Of a DNA stretch of 64,000 bases, positions 51,017 through 59,820 are shown one piece after another; positions within the stretch are counted from its first letter, which is position 1; every line of letters starts with the position of its first letter. Position numbers and translations under genes: made by a program. A model generated the notes under the pieces. That model ran no database searches. It was given only the letters and a program-made list of their open reading frames with translations, and was not told where the DNA came from. The stretch is taken from positions 1 through 64,000 of the forward strand of contig CAXUKS010000019.1 of assembly GCA_964251675.1 (NCBI GenBank). The letters run 5' to 3'. Origin of the DNA: JANXMY01 sp964251675 (GTDB lineage: Bacteria; Armatimonadota; Armatimonadia; Armatimonadales; Capsulimonadaceae).

Positions 51017-51451
51017 ATGGACACGCAAACACCCCCTATTCCCTCCAGCCTGGCCGTCTGGACCGGCTACCTGCTGACCCGCGCCGCGCAAAAGTGCCGC
51101 AGCCATTTTGATGGCCTCGCCGAGCCGCTGGGCATTCACGGGCGGCATTTTGCCGTGCTTGCCCTGCTGGGCGAGGAAAAACCGCTGGCGCAGGTGGAGA
51201 TCGGCGAGCGGCTGGGAATAGACCGCAATACCGTCGTGCTGCTGCTGGACGATTTGGAGGGGCAGGCGCTGGTCACGCGCCGCCGAGACCCCGCTGACCG
51301 CCGCGCCCATCAGGTGACGCTGACAGACGCAGGCCGGGCGCTGCTGGTCCGGGCCGAGGCGCTGGCCCGGCGCACCAACACGGAAGTCTTTGCCCCGCTG
51401 TCGCCGGACGAGCAGGCGCAGCTTCATTCGCTCTTAGGCCGCCTTTTGTGA
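51017..51451 (+). CDS. MarR-family regulator of the efflux operon
   Basis: 144 residues from the ATG at 51017; an earlier in-frame ATG (51005) lies inside the -10 box. The MarR winged helix is clear: FAVLALLGEEKPLAQVEIGERLGIDRNTVVLLLDDLEGQALVTRRRDPADRRAHQVTLTDAGRALL (read in pieces), with the wing motif RDPADRRAHQVTLT. MarR proteins typically repress adjacent efflux genes and are released by small aromatics. The DHA2 transporter gene follows 22 bp downstream in the same operon. Confidence 0.92.
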   Translation: MDTQTPPIPSSLAVWTGYLLTRAAQKCRSHFDGLAEPLGIHGRHFAVLALLGEEKPLAQVEIGERLGIDRNTVVLLLDDLEGQALVTRRRDPADRRAHQVTLTDAGRALLVRAEALARRTNTEVFAPLSPDEQAQLHSLLGRLL

Positions 51452-51473
51452 GCGGGCCGGAATTGTAAGAACT

Positions 51474-53141
51474 ATGGCAACCGAAGTTCTCAGAGAGGGG
51501 CGACGCCCCCGCATTCCCGAAGACAAACCTGACCCGCAGCCAGCCGCCAGCACGCAGTCCAGCCCCATGTCTGTCAATGTCGTCACCGACGAGGTGTTCA
51601 AGCGACGCTGGTGGATTTTGCTGGGGCTGATTATGGCCGCCGCGCTGGAAATTTTGGACACCACCGTGGTCAATGTCGCCCTGCCGCAGATGTCAGGCAA
51701 TCTGGGTGCGACGACCGACGAGATCGCGTGGGTGTCCACGGGCTATATCCTGTCCAATGTCATTGTGCTGCCGATGACCGCGTGGCTGTCGGGCCGGTTC
51801 GGGCGCAAACGCTACCTGATGGCCTCCATTCTGATTTTCAACATTGCGCGGTTTATGTGCGGCCTGTCGGGGAGCCTCGGGGAGATTATTTTCTGGCGGC
51901 TGGTGCAGGGCGCAGGCGGCGCGGCTTTGATTTCCACGGCGCAGTCCACCATTGTGGAGATTTTCCCGCGCTCGCAGATTGCTACCGTGCAGTCTATCTT
52001 TGGGCTGGGGCTGATTGTGACCCCGACGCTGGGGCCGGTGCTGGGCGGTTATATCACGGACAACTATTCGTGGCGCATGATCTTCTTTCTCCATATTCCG
52101 CTCGCTATCGCGTCGCTCGGCATGGTCGGCGCGTTTCTGCAGGACTCGGTGCATCAGAAAAAGGTCAAGACAGTGGACGTGCTGGGGATCGGCCTGCTGG
52201 CGGCGGGGATGGGGTCTTTGCAGTACGTTCTGGAAGAAGGCGAGCGGTACGACTGGTTTCAGGACCCGTGGATTTCCCGGCTGGCGGTCATTGCGGTGAT
52301 TTCGCTGGGCACGTTTATCTGGTGGGAGCTGACGCCGCGCAACAAAGCGCCCATTCTGGACCTGCGGGTGCTGCGGGACCGGAGCCTGTCGGCATCGGTC
52401 ATTCTGGGCCTGGTGCTCGGCTTCGGCCTGTATGGCGGCGTCTTCATTTACCCGCTATTCGTGCAGGGAATCTTGGGCTTCACGCCCACCGAGACGGGGA
52501 TGGCCCTGCTGCCGGGCGGCTTGATGACGGCGCTGTCGGTGATTATTATCGGGCGGCTCCTGCAGCGCGGCTTTGACCCGCGTGTGTCGATCATTGTGGG
52601 GATGTTCATTTATATCTTCTCCATGTGGCTGCTGGGGCATCTGACCACGCAAAGCGGGGAGGCGGACACGCAGCTTGGCCTGATGGTGCGCGGCTTCGGC
52701 CTCGGCCTGGTCTTCATCCCGATCACCACGGTGGCGTTCGCCGGGCTTCGGGGCGCGGACATCGCGCAGGGGGCGGCGCTGTACAGCCTGATGCGTCAGC
52801 TTGGCGGCTCGTTCGGCATCGCGGTTCTAAACACGTATATCGTCAAGATGACCGCCTACCACCGGGCCAATCTGGTCTCAGATTTGTATGCGGGCGACTC
52901 GACCCTGCAAAGCCGCCTGACTGGCACGGCCCACGCGCTGATGAGCAGCGGCTACGGCCCCGCCGAGGCACAGGCCGCCGCCCTGCATTTGATCGACCGG
53001 ACGGTGCAGGCACAGGCGGCGACGATGGCCTACAACAATGCGTTTATCCTGCTCGGCATCAGCTTCCTGGCCGCCCTGCCCGCCGCGCTGCTGCTGAAGC
53101 GGGCTAAAAAGGGCAAAGCCGCGCCTGCGGAGGCGCATTAG
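51474..53141 (+). CDS. DHA2-type (EmrB/QacA) multidrug efflux transporter
   Basis: 555 residues and about 14 hydrophobic segments. ILDTTVVNVALPQMSGNLGA, WLSGRFGRKRYLM (motif A), LVQGAGGAALISTAQSTIVEIF and GGYITDNYSWRMIFFLHIPL (antiporter motif) match the family. It is similar along its length to the transporter at 16200-17834, including the C-terminal LALYNNAF-type motif (MAYNNAFILLG). It is co-transcribed with a MarR regulator. Confidence 0.93.
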   Translation: MATEVLREGRRPRIPEDKPDPQPAASTQSSPMSVNVVTDEVFKRRWWILLGLIMAAALEILDTTVVNVALPQMSGNLGATTDEIAWVSTGYILSNVIVLPMTAWLSGRFGRKRYLMASILIFNIARFMCGLSGSLGEIIFWRLVQGAGGAALISTAQSTIVEIFPRSQIATVQSIFGLGLIVTPTLGPVLGGYITDNYSWRMIFFLHIPLAIASLGMVGAFLQDSVHQKKVKTVDVLGIGLLAAGMGSLQYVLEEGERYDWFQDPWISRLAVIAVISLGTFIWWELTPRNKAPILDLRVLRDRSLSASVILGLVLGFGLYGGVFIYPLFVQGILGFTPTETGMALLPGGLMTALSVIIIGRLLQRGFDPRVSIIVGMFIYIFSMWLLGHLTTQSGEADTQLGLMVRGFGLGLVFIPITTVAFAGLRGADIAQGAALYSLMRQLGGSFGIAVLNTYIVKMTAYHRANLVSDLYAGDSTLQSRLTGTAHALMSSGYGPAEAQAAALHLIDRTVQAQAATMAYNNAFILLGISFLAALPAALLLKRAKKGKAAPAEAH

Positions 53142-53142
53142 G

Positions 53143-53263
53143 AACCTCCCCCGGCCCCTCCTCCAGAGGGGGGAGAGAAGTTAGGGAAGATGAGCGCAGC
53201 AAGCAGCGCCTCTACTCTTAACTTCTGGCTCCCTCTCTGGAGGAGAGGGCCGGGGGAGAGGTC
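53143..53263. repeat. Composite intergenic inverted repeat, ACCTCCCCCGG type
   Basis: AACCTCCCCCGGCCCCTCCT at the left is mirrored by AGGAGAGGGCCGGGGGAGAGGT at the right (one or two mismatches). AGAAGTTA and TAACTTCT lie inside. The left arm begins two bases after the transporter stop, and the right arm ends three bases before the next convergent stop. Confidence 0.85.
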
Positions 53264-53265
53264 TC

Positions 53266-55932
53266 CTACTTCTTTTCTGCCGCCTGCACCAGATCACGCA
53301 GAGGCTCGAGGCTGTCGGTGAACCTCTCCTCCTGGAAGTCCAGCACGTAGCCGTCCCACGCGGCTTTCGCCTTTGGCGAAGCAGGCGGCGGCAGGGCAGC
53401 CTGCAGGTCGCGGGCCAGCGCGTCAGGGTTGGCGGGGTCGCGGACTGGCACGACAACGAGTGCTGATTTGCCCTGTTTAGCAGCCACGGCCCAAATTTCC
53501 TCGGCGGACGGGTAATAGTTGCCCTTGAACAGCGTCCGCAGAGGCAGCGGCATCTGGCGCGGGTCGTCCCAGGACGCCAGCCAGTCCGGCGATTGATCGG
53601 TACGCCGCATCAGGATTGGCTTGTTTGCCGACAGAGGCACCGCCTGCCGCATCTGCGTCAGCAGGAACGCATTGGCTCCGAGCCGGGCGTCGTCCCAGTG
53701 CCCCCGCAGCGTGTCGTCCACCGCCGAATCGTCAAACGTCGGCAGGCTGAGATCAGTGGCGGAGTATTTTTGCTGCGTGATGTCTACCGGGTCGGCCTGA
53801 AACGCCCGCAGGAACGCCAGCCGCATCGCCGGGGTGTAGCCGAGGTCGTCGCCGCGCACAGCGTCTTCCCAGACAAAGCCTGCCAATCCCGAACGCGAGG
53901 CCAGATTTCGCACCATCTCTGCCAGCTCCTTCTGCACCTTTGCCGAAACGGGGCTGGCCAACACCGGCGGCGGCACGTAGGCAATGGGCCGCCCTGCCGC
54001 GTCATAATCCTCGTCGTGTCTTCGGGCGTGATCGGCCATATCTCCTGCCCGGCTGTTTTCGCCCAGAATATCCAGGTCCCAGCTGTCTTTGGGCGGGGTG
54101 TTTCCCCAGGGAAGCAGGCTCAGGTCGGCATACACCGCAATGCCTGTGCCCTGCGTTTTTGCCAGCGCCTCGGTTAAGATGTCCGTGCCTTTGTCTGTGA
54201 GATGGGACTTGCCCGCCGAGAACACATCCAGCCACAGCTCATTGAGACCAATCTTCTGCATGGCGGCGACCAGCACATCCACAGCGGCGGGGGTCGTGGG
54301 GTGTCCGAGAATGGCCCGCCGGGCGCGGGAACGCAGCAGGGGCAGCAGCGGCGGCGCGGGCGGGCGCGGGTCCGGGGGAGCTGTTCCCTGCGCCGCCTCC
54401 TGCGCTTTGCGCTGAGCGCGAGCCGCTTCTGAAGCCGCAACACCCGGCCAGTAAAGGAGCGAGAGCGGGACATTGGTATTGCCGTCCACCGGTCCCTGCA
54501 CGGTGGGAATGAGAAGCTGCACGGCATAGTCTGGCCCCAAAGTGACGGCTCCAGTGGGGTCTGGCTCCTGCGGCGGGTCGTCGTCGTTGGTCCTGGCAGG
54601 TTTCGTCGCTTGGAAATCATTGTAAGCATCAGCGATCTGTCGTACCCGGCCTTGCTGTGCTTGTGTCAGTTTAGCGTAAGGGTAGTTGTCATTTTGATCG
54701 GGAACACCGGGCATAGTCACATCATCTTTTAATTCCACCATTTGCTGCGGCGCAATCGCTAGCGGGTCTCCAGAGGTCGGCAGCGAGCGTGCGGATGTCA
54801 GACGGTTTTTCAGCAAAGCCACGCCCGCCTGCTCATTCAGCTTCATTTTGGCATCGAACGCGCCATCCTGCCAGTTTTGCAGCCGCTTTCGGCGTGTGCC
54901 CACGCCTTCGAGGTCGTCGGTCAGCACAAAAGCCGGCCCGACCTGCCGGTATGTTCCGGCCACAGCGAGGGCCAGCGCCGTCAGTGCATCCGTTGCCGGG
55001 ACTTCGGGCGTGGGGCCGATGACAGTCAGCAAACGCGACGCATAATGCGGATCGGCGTACAGCTCGGTGTGCGTTTTGGCCGCAATCCGCGCCACCAACT
55101 CGCCCATCGTCTTTGCCCCAGTGAGCGTCACCCTCTGCTGAAACCTGGCATCACCCAGCGGCAGATCGCTTGATTTGGCCGTGTTGGGGACCATCGCCCG
55201 GAGGAGGACGCTGTTTTGAGTCGCCGGGAGATCGCGCTGCGGACGCCAAGTGTGCAAGCGAGTCAGGTCCGCAGGAGGTCCTGAGAAGAAGATAGGTTTT
55301 CCTTTTTTGTCGTGGACGTAAATGTGCGTGGTCTGCCGTATCCGCACGCGCACGCTGTCTATCTGGTCCGACACATTGCGCTTATCCGTGCGCTGCTCGT
55401 CCGGCAGTTTTGTTTGGGCCGGGTCCTGCGAGGCAACCCAAAGCACATTGCCAGGAAACAGGCTGTGAAACAGCAGCTTTTGCGTGTCATCCGTCAGGTC
55501 CGTGAGTCCTATCCCACTCTCCGAAGTGAGCAGTTTCCACTGGGCGTCGTCCAGACTTGACGCCAGCATCTTGAAGCCTGTAAACGACCCAATATCCGCC
55601 GCCAGGTCGGGCGGGGCGGGGTCCGGGTTGAGCACCACCCGCGAGGACGGAGCGATGACCGTCACACGGCCAAAGTCCTGGGTGATGTCGCCGAAGGTGT
55701 TTGCCAGCCCGGTGACAGTGGCATCGACGGGCGGGGGCAGTGTCCCGGTGGGTAAGGTGACTTTGTCCGCGCCGACCGCCAGGACAATGCCTTTGACGGG
55801 CGGCGGCAGGGTGGCAAGGGCGCGGGCGAGTGTCAGCGGTGGCGGGCCTTTGGGGGCCTGTGCCCCGGCGTGCCCAGTGCTGCCGAGCAGCAGGAGCGGC
55901 CAGAGAAGCGTGTGGCGGCGGGTGTGTCGCAT
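53266..55932 (-). CDS. Large secreted protein: STN-like domain plus TIM-barrel-like domain (paralogue B)
   Basis: 888 residues from the ATG at 55932. The signal peptide ends HAGAQ. It shares the domain order and many identical stretches with the protein at 33487-36072: LAVGADKVTLPTGTLPPPVD, TMGELVARIAAKTHTELYADP, RQVGPAFVLTDDLEGVGTRR, VLVAAMQKIGLNELWLDVFSAG, GTGIAVYADLSLLPWG and GLAGFVWEDAV. TACAAT ends six bases before this ATG, so the gene is probably leaderless, unlike its paralogue. Catalytic residues cannot be assigned. Function unknown. Confidence 0.6.
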   Translation of the reverse strand: MRHTRRHTLLWPLLLLGSTGHAGAQAPKGPPPLTLARALATLPPPVKGIVLAVGADKVTLPTGTLPPPVDATVTGLANTFGDITQDFGRVTVIAPSSRVVLNPDPAPPDLAADIGSFTGFKMLASSLDDAQWKLLTSESGIGLTDLTDDTQKLLFHSLFPGNVLWVASQDPAQTKLPDEQRTDKRNVSDQIDSVRVRIRQTTHIYVHDKKGKPIFFSGPPADLTRLHTWRPQRDLPATQNSVLLRAMVPNTAKSSDLPLGDARFQQRVTLTGAKTMGELVARIAAKTHTELYADPHYASRLLTVIGPTPEVPATDALTALALAVAGTYRQVGPAFVLTDDLEGVGTRRKRLQNWQDGAFDAKMKLNEQAGVALLKNRLTSARSLPTSGDPLAIAPQQMVELKDDVTMPGVPDQNDNYPYAKLTQAQQGRVRQIADAYNDFQATKPARTNDDDPPQEPDPTGAVTLGPDYAVQLLIPTVQGPVDGNTNVPLSLLYWPGVAASEAARAQRKAQEAAQGTAPPDPRPPAPPLLPLLRSRARRAILGHPTTPAAVDVLVAAMQKIGLNELWLDVFSAGKSHLTDKGTDILTEALAKTQGTGIAVYADLSLLPWGNTPPKDSWDLDILGENSRAGDMADHARRHDEDYDAAGRPIAYVPPPVLASPVSAKVQKELAEMVRNLASRSGLAGFVWEDAVRGDDLGYTPAMRLAFLRAFQADPVDITQQKYSATDLSLPTFDDSAVDDTLRGHWDDARLGANAFLLTQMRQAVPLSANKPILMRRTDQSPDWLASWDDPRQMPLPLRTLFKGNYYPSAEEIWAVAAKQGKSALVVVPVRDPANPDALARDLQAALPPPASPKAKAAWDGYVLDFQEERFTDSLEPLRDLVQAAEKK

Positions 55933-55944
55933 ACATAGATTGTA
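55933..55944 (-). promoter_or_regulatory. -10 element, leaderless-type
   Basis: TACAAT (55939-55944, minus strand), six bases, then ATG. No ribosome site and a weak -35. Confidence 0.55.
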
Positions 55945-55997
55945 TCGCATATTTGACAAAAACGGATGGTGGGGGCAAAAGGGTTCGCAGAGATTTT

Positions 55998-56100
55998 TGG
56001 AACCTCACCCCCCGCCTTCTCCTTTGGAAAGGAGAGGGAGCCGGACGGGCTTGTCCCTCACTTTCTGGCTCCCCCAGAATTGGGGGCGGGGGGCCTCCTG
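55998..56100. repeat. Composite intergenic inverted repeat, CTCACCCCCCGCC type
   Basis: CCTCACCCCCCGCC at the left is partly mirrored by GGGGGCGGGGGGCC at the right. Nested are CTCCTTTGGAAAGGAG and GCTCCCCCAGAATTGGGGGC. It lies between divergent genes, just upstream of the manC promoter. Confidence 0.75.
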
Positions 56101-56101
56101 A

Positions 56102-56130
56102 TTGACACCCGCCCGCCGATTTGGTACACT
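56102..56130 (+). promoter_or_regulatory. Promoter of the guanylyltransferase gene
   Basis: TTGACA (56102-56107), exactly 17 bp, then TACACT (56125-56130). The leader would be about 33 nt. Confidence 0.82.
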
Positions 56131-56169
56131 GATTGGGTTATTATTTCAAACCCGAAGCGAGAACTCTCT

Positions 56170-57270
56170 GTGCCCAATCAACCTAACATCGCTGTTGTCA
56201 TTCCCGCCGGAGGCGGCGGGACGCGCCTGTGGCCGCGCTCCCGGCAGGAAACCCCCAAACAGTTTCTAGACATCGTTTCCGAGCGCACCATGCTTCAGGA
56301 AACCACCGACCGCGTGCGCGGCCTCGTCCCGCCCGAGCGGCTGTATGTCATCACCAATGCCCGGCACGCCGGGGCGGTCCGCACGCAGCTCGAAGGCGTT
56401 CCCGCGCAGAACATCGTCGGGGAGCCGGTCGGACGCGATTCGGCCCCCGCGATTGGCCTGATGGCCGCGCTGCTGGAAAAGACGCTGGGGCCAGACGCGG
56501 TCATGGCGACCCTGCCTGCCGACCATGTCATCCCCAGCGACGCCCACTTTCGGGCCATTTTGCAGTCCGCCGCCGCAGTCGCCGCCGAGGGCTGGCTGGT
56601 GACTCTGGGCATCCCGCCCACCGGGCCAGACACGGGCTTTGGCTACATTCAGAGCGGCGAGACTTTGCGGGAGACCACCGAGGCGGGCGTGCCGGTGTAT
56701 ACCGTCCAGCAGTTTAAAGAGAAGCCCGCCCGCGAAGTCGCCGAGCAGTATCTGGCCGACGGCGGGTACTACTGGAACGCCGGGATGTTTATCGCGTCGG
56801 TCGGCACGCTCCGCACGCTCTACCAGACGTACCTGCCGCAGATGGAAGCGACATTTGCGCGGCTGACGGACGCCTACGGCACGGAGGCTTTCGAGGGGCT
56901 GATGGAGGAGATTTTCCCGACGCTGGATAAAATCTCGGTGGATTACGGCATCGCGGAAAAAGCGGACAAAGTGGCCGTCATCCCGGCGGACATCGGCTGG
57001 AACGATGTCGGCTCGTGGCAGCGGCTGGCCGAAGTGCTGGCGCGGGAAGGCCACGAGATCGAAAACACAGTCATCGGCCATCACGTCGGCGTGGACACGA
57101 CGGGGTCCCTGATTTACAGCCCGAAGCGCCTGATTGCCACGATTGGCCTGGACGACCTCATTGTGATTGACACGCCCGACGCAACGCTTATCTGCCCGAA
57201 ATCGCGCTCTGAGGACGTCAAAAAAATCGTGGATGCGCTGAAAGCGCAAGGACGTCACGATTTGCTGTGA
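56170..57270 (+). CDS. manC: Mannose-1-phosphate guanylyltransferase
   Basis: 366 residues from a GTG at 56170, downstream of the promoter and with CGAGA upstream. The nucleotidyltransferase signature is VVIPAGGGGTRLWPRSRQETPKQFLDI. TLPADHVIPSD is the metal/product site, TGPDTGFGYIQ follows, then VQQFKEKPAREVAEQYL and the sugar-binding YYWNAGMFI. KISVDYGIAEKADKVAVIPADIGWNDVGSW is typical of GDP-mannose pyrophosphorylases. The C-terminal phosphomannose isomerase domain of bifunctional ManC is absent. It makes GDP-mannose for glycans. Confidence 0.93.
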   Translation: MPNQPNIAVVIPAGGGGTRLWPRSRQETPKQFLDIVSERTMLQETTDRVRGLVPPERLYVITNARHAGAVRTQLEGVPAQNIVGEPVGRDSAPAIGLMAALLEKTLGPDAVMATLPADHVIPSDAHFRAILQSAAAVAAEGWLVTLGIPPTGPDTGFGYIQSGETLRETTEAGVPVYTVQQFKEKPAREVAEQYLADGGYYWNAGMFIASVGTLRTLYQTYLPQMEATFARLTDAYGTEAFEGLMEEIFPTLDKISVDYGIAEKADKVAVIPADIGWNDVGSWQRLAEVLAREGHEIENTVIGHHVGVDTTGSLIYSPKRLIATIGLDDLIVIDTPDATLICPKSRSEDVKKIVDALKAQGRHDLL

Positions 57271-57316
57271 CTTTCGTGTTTTTCTCTAAAAAAGCACTAA
57301 AAAATACGCTGAACAC

Positions 57317-57346
57317 TTGCAAAACAGGTGTTCGGCGTGCTATACT
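57317..57346 (+). promoter_or_regulatory. tRNA-Lys promoter
   Basis: TTGCAA (57317-57322), an 18-bp spacer and TATACT (57341-57346), about 37 bp before the tRNA. GAACAC and GTGTTC (57311-57332) form an inverted repeat around the -35. Confidence 0.75.
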
Positions 57347-57382
57347 TATTGCTGTCGCCCGCCTCGCGGGGCGCAGCCGCGT

Positions 57383-57454
57383 GGGTTGGTAGCTCAATGG
57401 TAGAGCATCTTACTTTTAATGAGGTGGTTCCGGGTTCGAGTCCCGGCCGGCCCA
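57383..57454 (+). tRNA. tRNA-Lys (anticodon TTT)
   Basis: The cloverleaf is complete: acceptor GGGTTGG/CCGGCCC, D-arm GCTC-AATGGTA-GAGC, anticodon arm TCTTA-CTTTTAA-TGAGG with anticodon TTT, variable loop TGGTT, T-arm CCGGG-TTCGAGT-CCCGG and discriminator A. CCA is not encoded. Length 72 nt. Confidence 0.96.
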
Positions 57455-57498
57455 CATCCTCTTTTTCGATTTCCCCCATTTTCGCTGCCTGTCTGAGA

Positions 57499-57520
57499 GC
57501 CACGGATTAAAATCCGTGGC
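57499..57520. repeat. Short hairpin GCCACGGATT, related to the GCCACGG repeat family
   Basis: GCCACGGATT (57499-57508) and AATCCGTGGC (57511-57520) form a 10-bp hairpin followed by AACTTTCTTT. It may also end the tRNA transcript. Confidence 0.75.
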
Positions 57521-57539
57521 AACTTTCTTTCCTCCGCTC

Positions 57540-57590
57540 TGTCACAAGTCTGTCACATCTTCTGTCACAGCCTGTGACACAACTGTGACA
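57540..57590. promoter_or_regulatory. Five phased TGTCACA/TGTGACA heptamers
   Basis: TGTCACA starts at 57540, 57551 and 57563, and its reverse complement TGTGACA at 57573 and 57584, spaced 10-12 bp apart. They lie about 100 bp upstream of the DUF1223 gene. This regular, helically phased array suggests cooperative binding by a regulator. Confidence 0.65.
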
Positions 57591-57693
57591 CAAGCCCCGA
57601 CCCCACACGTTAGCAGGGAACTTCTCCTCCTGCCCCACTGTAAAGACGGGCAGAAACATGGCCCCGCATGGGCACACCCTGGAGAAGCACCCC

Positions 57694-58458
57694 ATGAAAC
57701 TTAATACACTGACATTTGCCGTGCCGACACTCGCCGCCGCGCTGGCGGTGGGGGCACTGCTGCTCCCGGCGACGCCCGCGCACGCCGATGGGCCGGTGGT
57801 GGTGGAGCTGTTCACCTCGGAAGGCTGCTCGTCGTGCCCGCCTGCCGATGCCCTGCTGTCGCGCTATGCCCGTGCGGCGTCGCTGGCAGGTATCCCGGTG
57901 ATTGCGCTCGGCGAACACGTGGACTACTGGGACGGCGCAAGCTGGCGCGACCCGTTTTCGCAGCACACGTTCAGCAAGCGGCAGGAGATTTACGCGAATG
58001 CCCTGAACGCACGGGCGGGGACGCCGCAGGTGGTGGTGGACGACCATGAAATCCATGACGGCGGCAGCGCCTCCGAGGACCGCGACGCCGTGACGCAGGC
58101 AGCCCGTGCGCCGAAGGCCACCGTCGGGCTGACCGCCTCGGGACAGACGCTCTCCGTCTCGGTCAGTCACATCCCCGCAACAGCAGGGCGCGGCACGGTG
58201 GACGTTCTGCTGGCCGTGACCGAAGACGGGTTAAGCTCAGAGGTGCGGGGCGGGGAAAACCGGGGGCGGCGGCTGGACCACGGCGCGGTCGTGCGCCGCC
58301 TCAGCCTGCTGGGAACCGTGACAGGGGGCGTGTTCACCGCCGCGCCGACCGTCTCTTTGGACCGGTCGTGGCAGCGCGGGCATCTGCACGCGGTTGTTTT
58401 CGTGCAGGCGCGGGAATCGCACCGCATTATCGGCGCGGCGCAGGTGGGACTGGGGTAA
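57694..58458 (+). CDS. DUF1223-family secreted thioredoxin-like protein
   Basis: 254 residues from the ATG at 57694 (GGAG upstream). After the signal peptide (ends AHAD) the family motif VVVELFTSEGCSSCPPADALL carries a CxxC pair, followed by VIALGEHVDYWD, DPFSQHTFSKRQEIYA and TPQVVVDD. The thioredoxin-like fold is established for the family, but the role is not. It probably acts in the periplasm or envelope in redox or metal handling. Five phased TGTCACA sites lie upstream. Confidence 0.88.
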   Translation: MKLNTLTFAVPTLAAALAVGALLLPATPAHADGPVVVELFTSEGCSSCPPADALLSRYARAASLAGIPVIALGEHVDYWDGASWRDPFSQHTFSKRQEIYANALNARAGTPQVVVDDHEIHDGGSASEDRDAVTQAARAPKATVGLTASGQTLSVSVSHIPATAGRGTVDVLLAVTEDGLSSEVRGGENRGRRLDHGAVVRRLSLLGTVTGGVFTAAPTVSLDRSWQRGHLHAVVFVQARESHRIIGAAQVGLG

Positions 58459-58489
58459 GATTGCTGGCCCAAGATGGGGGCGGGCGGGG

Positions 58490-58524
58490 TTGACACACCG
58501 CCCGCGCTTCTCTATAATGGGCTT
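58490..58524 (+). promoter_or_regulatory. Perfect consensus promoter of a leaderless gene
   Basis: TTGACA (58490-58495), 17 bp, TATAAT (58513-58518), six bases, then ATG at 58525. This is the clearest case of the leaderless arrangement in the window. Confidence 0.88.
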
Positions 58525-59727
58525 ATGCACTTTCCCGTTACCGGCCTGCTGGCCGGGCTGGCCCTCCTCACTCTGCCGCTGACGGCGGCGGCTGCCCCAC
58601 CCTCCCGGCTGCACGCGCAGGGCACACAGATCGTGGGCGGCGCCGGAAAAGCCGTCGTCCTGCGCGGTGTCAACCTCGGCGGCTGGCTGGTCGAAGAACC
58701 CTGGATGATGCCTTTTCAGACGAAGCCCCCGGACGGCTCGGCCCTGCCCCCGCTGAAAGACCACGCTTCCCTCGGCACGATTTTAGAAAAACGCTTCGGC
58801 GTGGCGGGCGCGGCACGGGTACAGGCGGCGTTTCGGGACGCCTGGCTCAGCGAGTCGGACTTTGACCGGATGCAGAAGGCCGGGCTGAACTGTGTCCGCC
58901 TGCCGTTTCTGGCCGGGCAGATCGCGGAGCCTGCGACGCTGTCAAAAATTGATCAGGCCGTGGCGTGGGCGAGTGCGCGGGGGATGTATGTCATCTTAGA
59001 TATGCACGGCGCTCCCGGCAGTCAGAGCGATCAGGGGCACACGGGGAAAGAGGGCCGCAATGAGTTCTTTAAAGATCCGGCGAATGTCGCCCGCGCCGAA
59101 GCGATCTGGACACGAATCGCCCGCCGCTATCGGGATAACCCTGCCGTAGCAGGCTACGACCTGCTGAACGAGCCGACGGGGACGCCCAACTCGGACACGC
59201 TGTATGTGGTAATGGACCGCCTGTACCGGGCGGTCCGCGCCGCCGACCCGACCCATCTGGTCTTTATCGAAGACGGCTACACGGGCGTCCAATGGATGCC
59301 TTTCCCCGGCCCCTGCGGGTGGACCAATGTGGTGTTCAGCACGCACTATTACCGCTTCACGGCGAAATCCGACGACGACCAGCGCAAAGAGTTCACGGAT
59401 TATCTGGCTTCCGCCGTCAAAGAGCGCGACCGGCGCAAGGTGCCGTTTTATGTGGGGGAGTTCGGCTTTGAGCCGCACGGCAACGCCGCCGGGGAGGCAG
59501 AGGCGGTCAGGCAGATGGACGCCGGGGGCGTCTCGTGGGCGGCCTGGACATACAAAGTAATCTTCGGTGGGGGCAGTCTGACGCTGTGGAGCCTGATGGG
59601 CAACACCCGGCCAGTCGAGAAGCTGGACCCGTATCGGGATTCGGAGGCAGAACTGATCCGCAAAAGCGCGGGGGTGCGTTCGGAAAATCTGGCCCAGAAT
59701 GACGCCGTCGCGGCGGCGTTCCGGTGA
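58525..59727 (+). CDS. Secreted GH5-family glycosidase (endoglucanase/exo-glucanase type)
   Basis: 400 residues. The signal peptide is MHFPVTGLLAGLALLTLPLTAAAA. GH5 hallmarks are LRGVNLGGWLVEEPWMM near the start, LNCVRLPFLAGQI, VILDMHGAPGSQSDQGHTGK, the acid/base Glu in GYDLLNEPTG, FSTHYYRF and the nucleophile Glu in FYVGEFGFEP. The NLGGWL opening resembles exo-1,3-glucanase-type GH5 enzymes. It acts outside the cell on beta-glucans. It is leaderless by promoter position and followed by a terminator at about 59763. Confidence 0.92.
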   Translation: MHFPVTGLLAGLALLTLPLTAAAAPPSRLHAQGTQIVGGAGKAVVLRGVNLGGWLVEEPWMMPFQTKPPDGSALPPLKDHASLGTILEKRFGVAGAARVQAAFRDAWLSESDFDRMQKAGLNCVRLPFLAGQIAEPATLSKIDQAVAWASARGMYVILDMHGAPGSQSDQGHTGKEGRNEFFKDPANVARAEAIWTRIARRYRDNPAVAGYDLLNEPTGTPNSDTLYVVMDRLYRAVRAADPTHLVFIEDGYTGVQWMPFPGPCGWTNVVFSTHYYRFTAKSDDDQRKEFTDYLASAVKERDRRKVPFYVGEFGFEPHGNAAGEAEAVRQMDAGGVSWAAWTYKVIFGGGSLTLWSLMGNTRPVEKLDPYRDSEAELIRKSAGVRSENLAQNDAVAAAFR

Positions 59728-59762
59728 AAGCCCCCCCCCGCTACCAACAACAAGGAAGCCAA

Positions 59763-59796
59763 AGGGGCAGGGCTTGCCCCTGCCCTTCTTTTTTGC
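59763..59796 (+). terminator. Terminator of the GH5 gene
   Basis: GGGGCAGGGC pairs with GCCCCTGCCC across a short loop, followed by TTCTTTTTT, 36 bp past the stop. Confidence 0.85.
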
Positions 59797-59820
59797 CCGG
59801 CCCTTCTCCTGTTGCCACAA

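Noticed and set aside
57297..57503. Minus-strand frame across tRNA-Lys
   Set aside because: It contains the familiar GLEPGTTSLKVRC-type translation of a tRNA antisense strand, a known annotation artefact.
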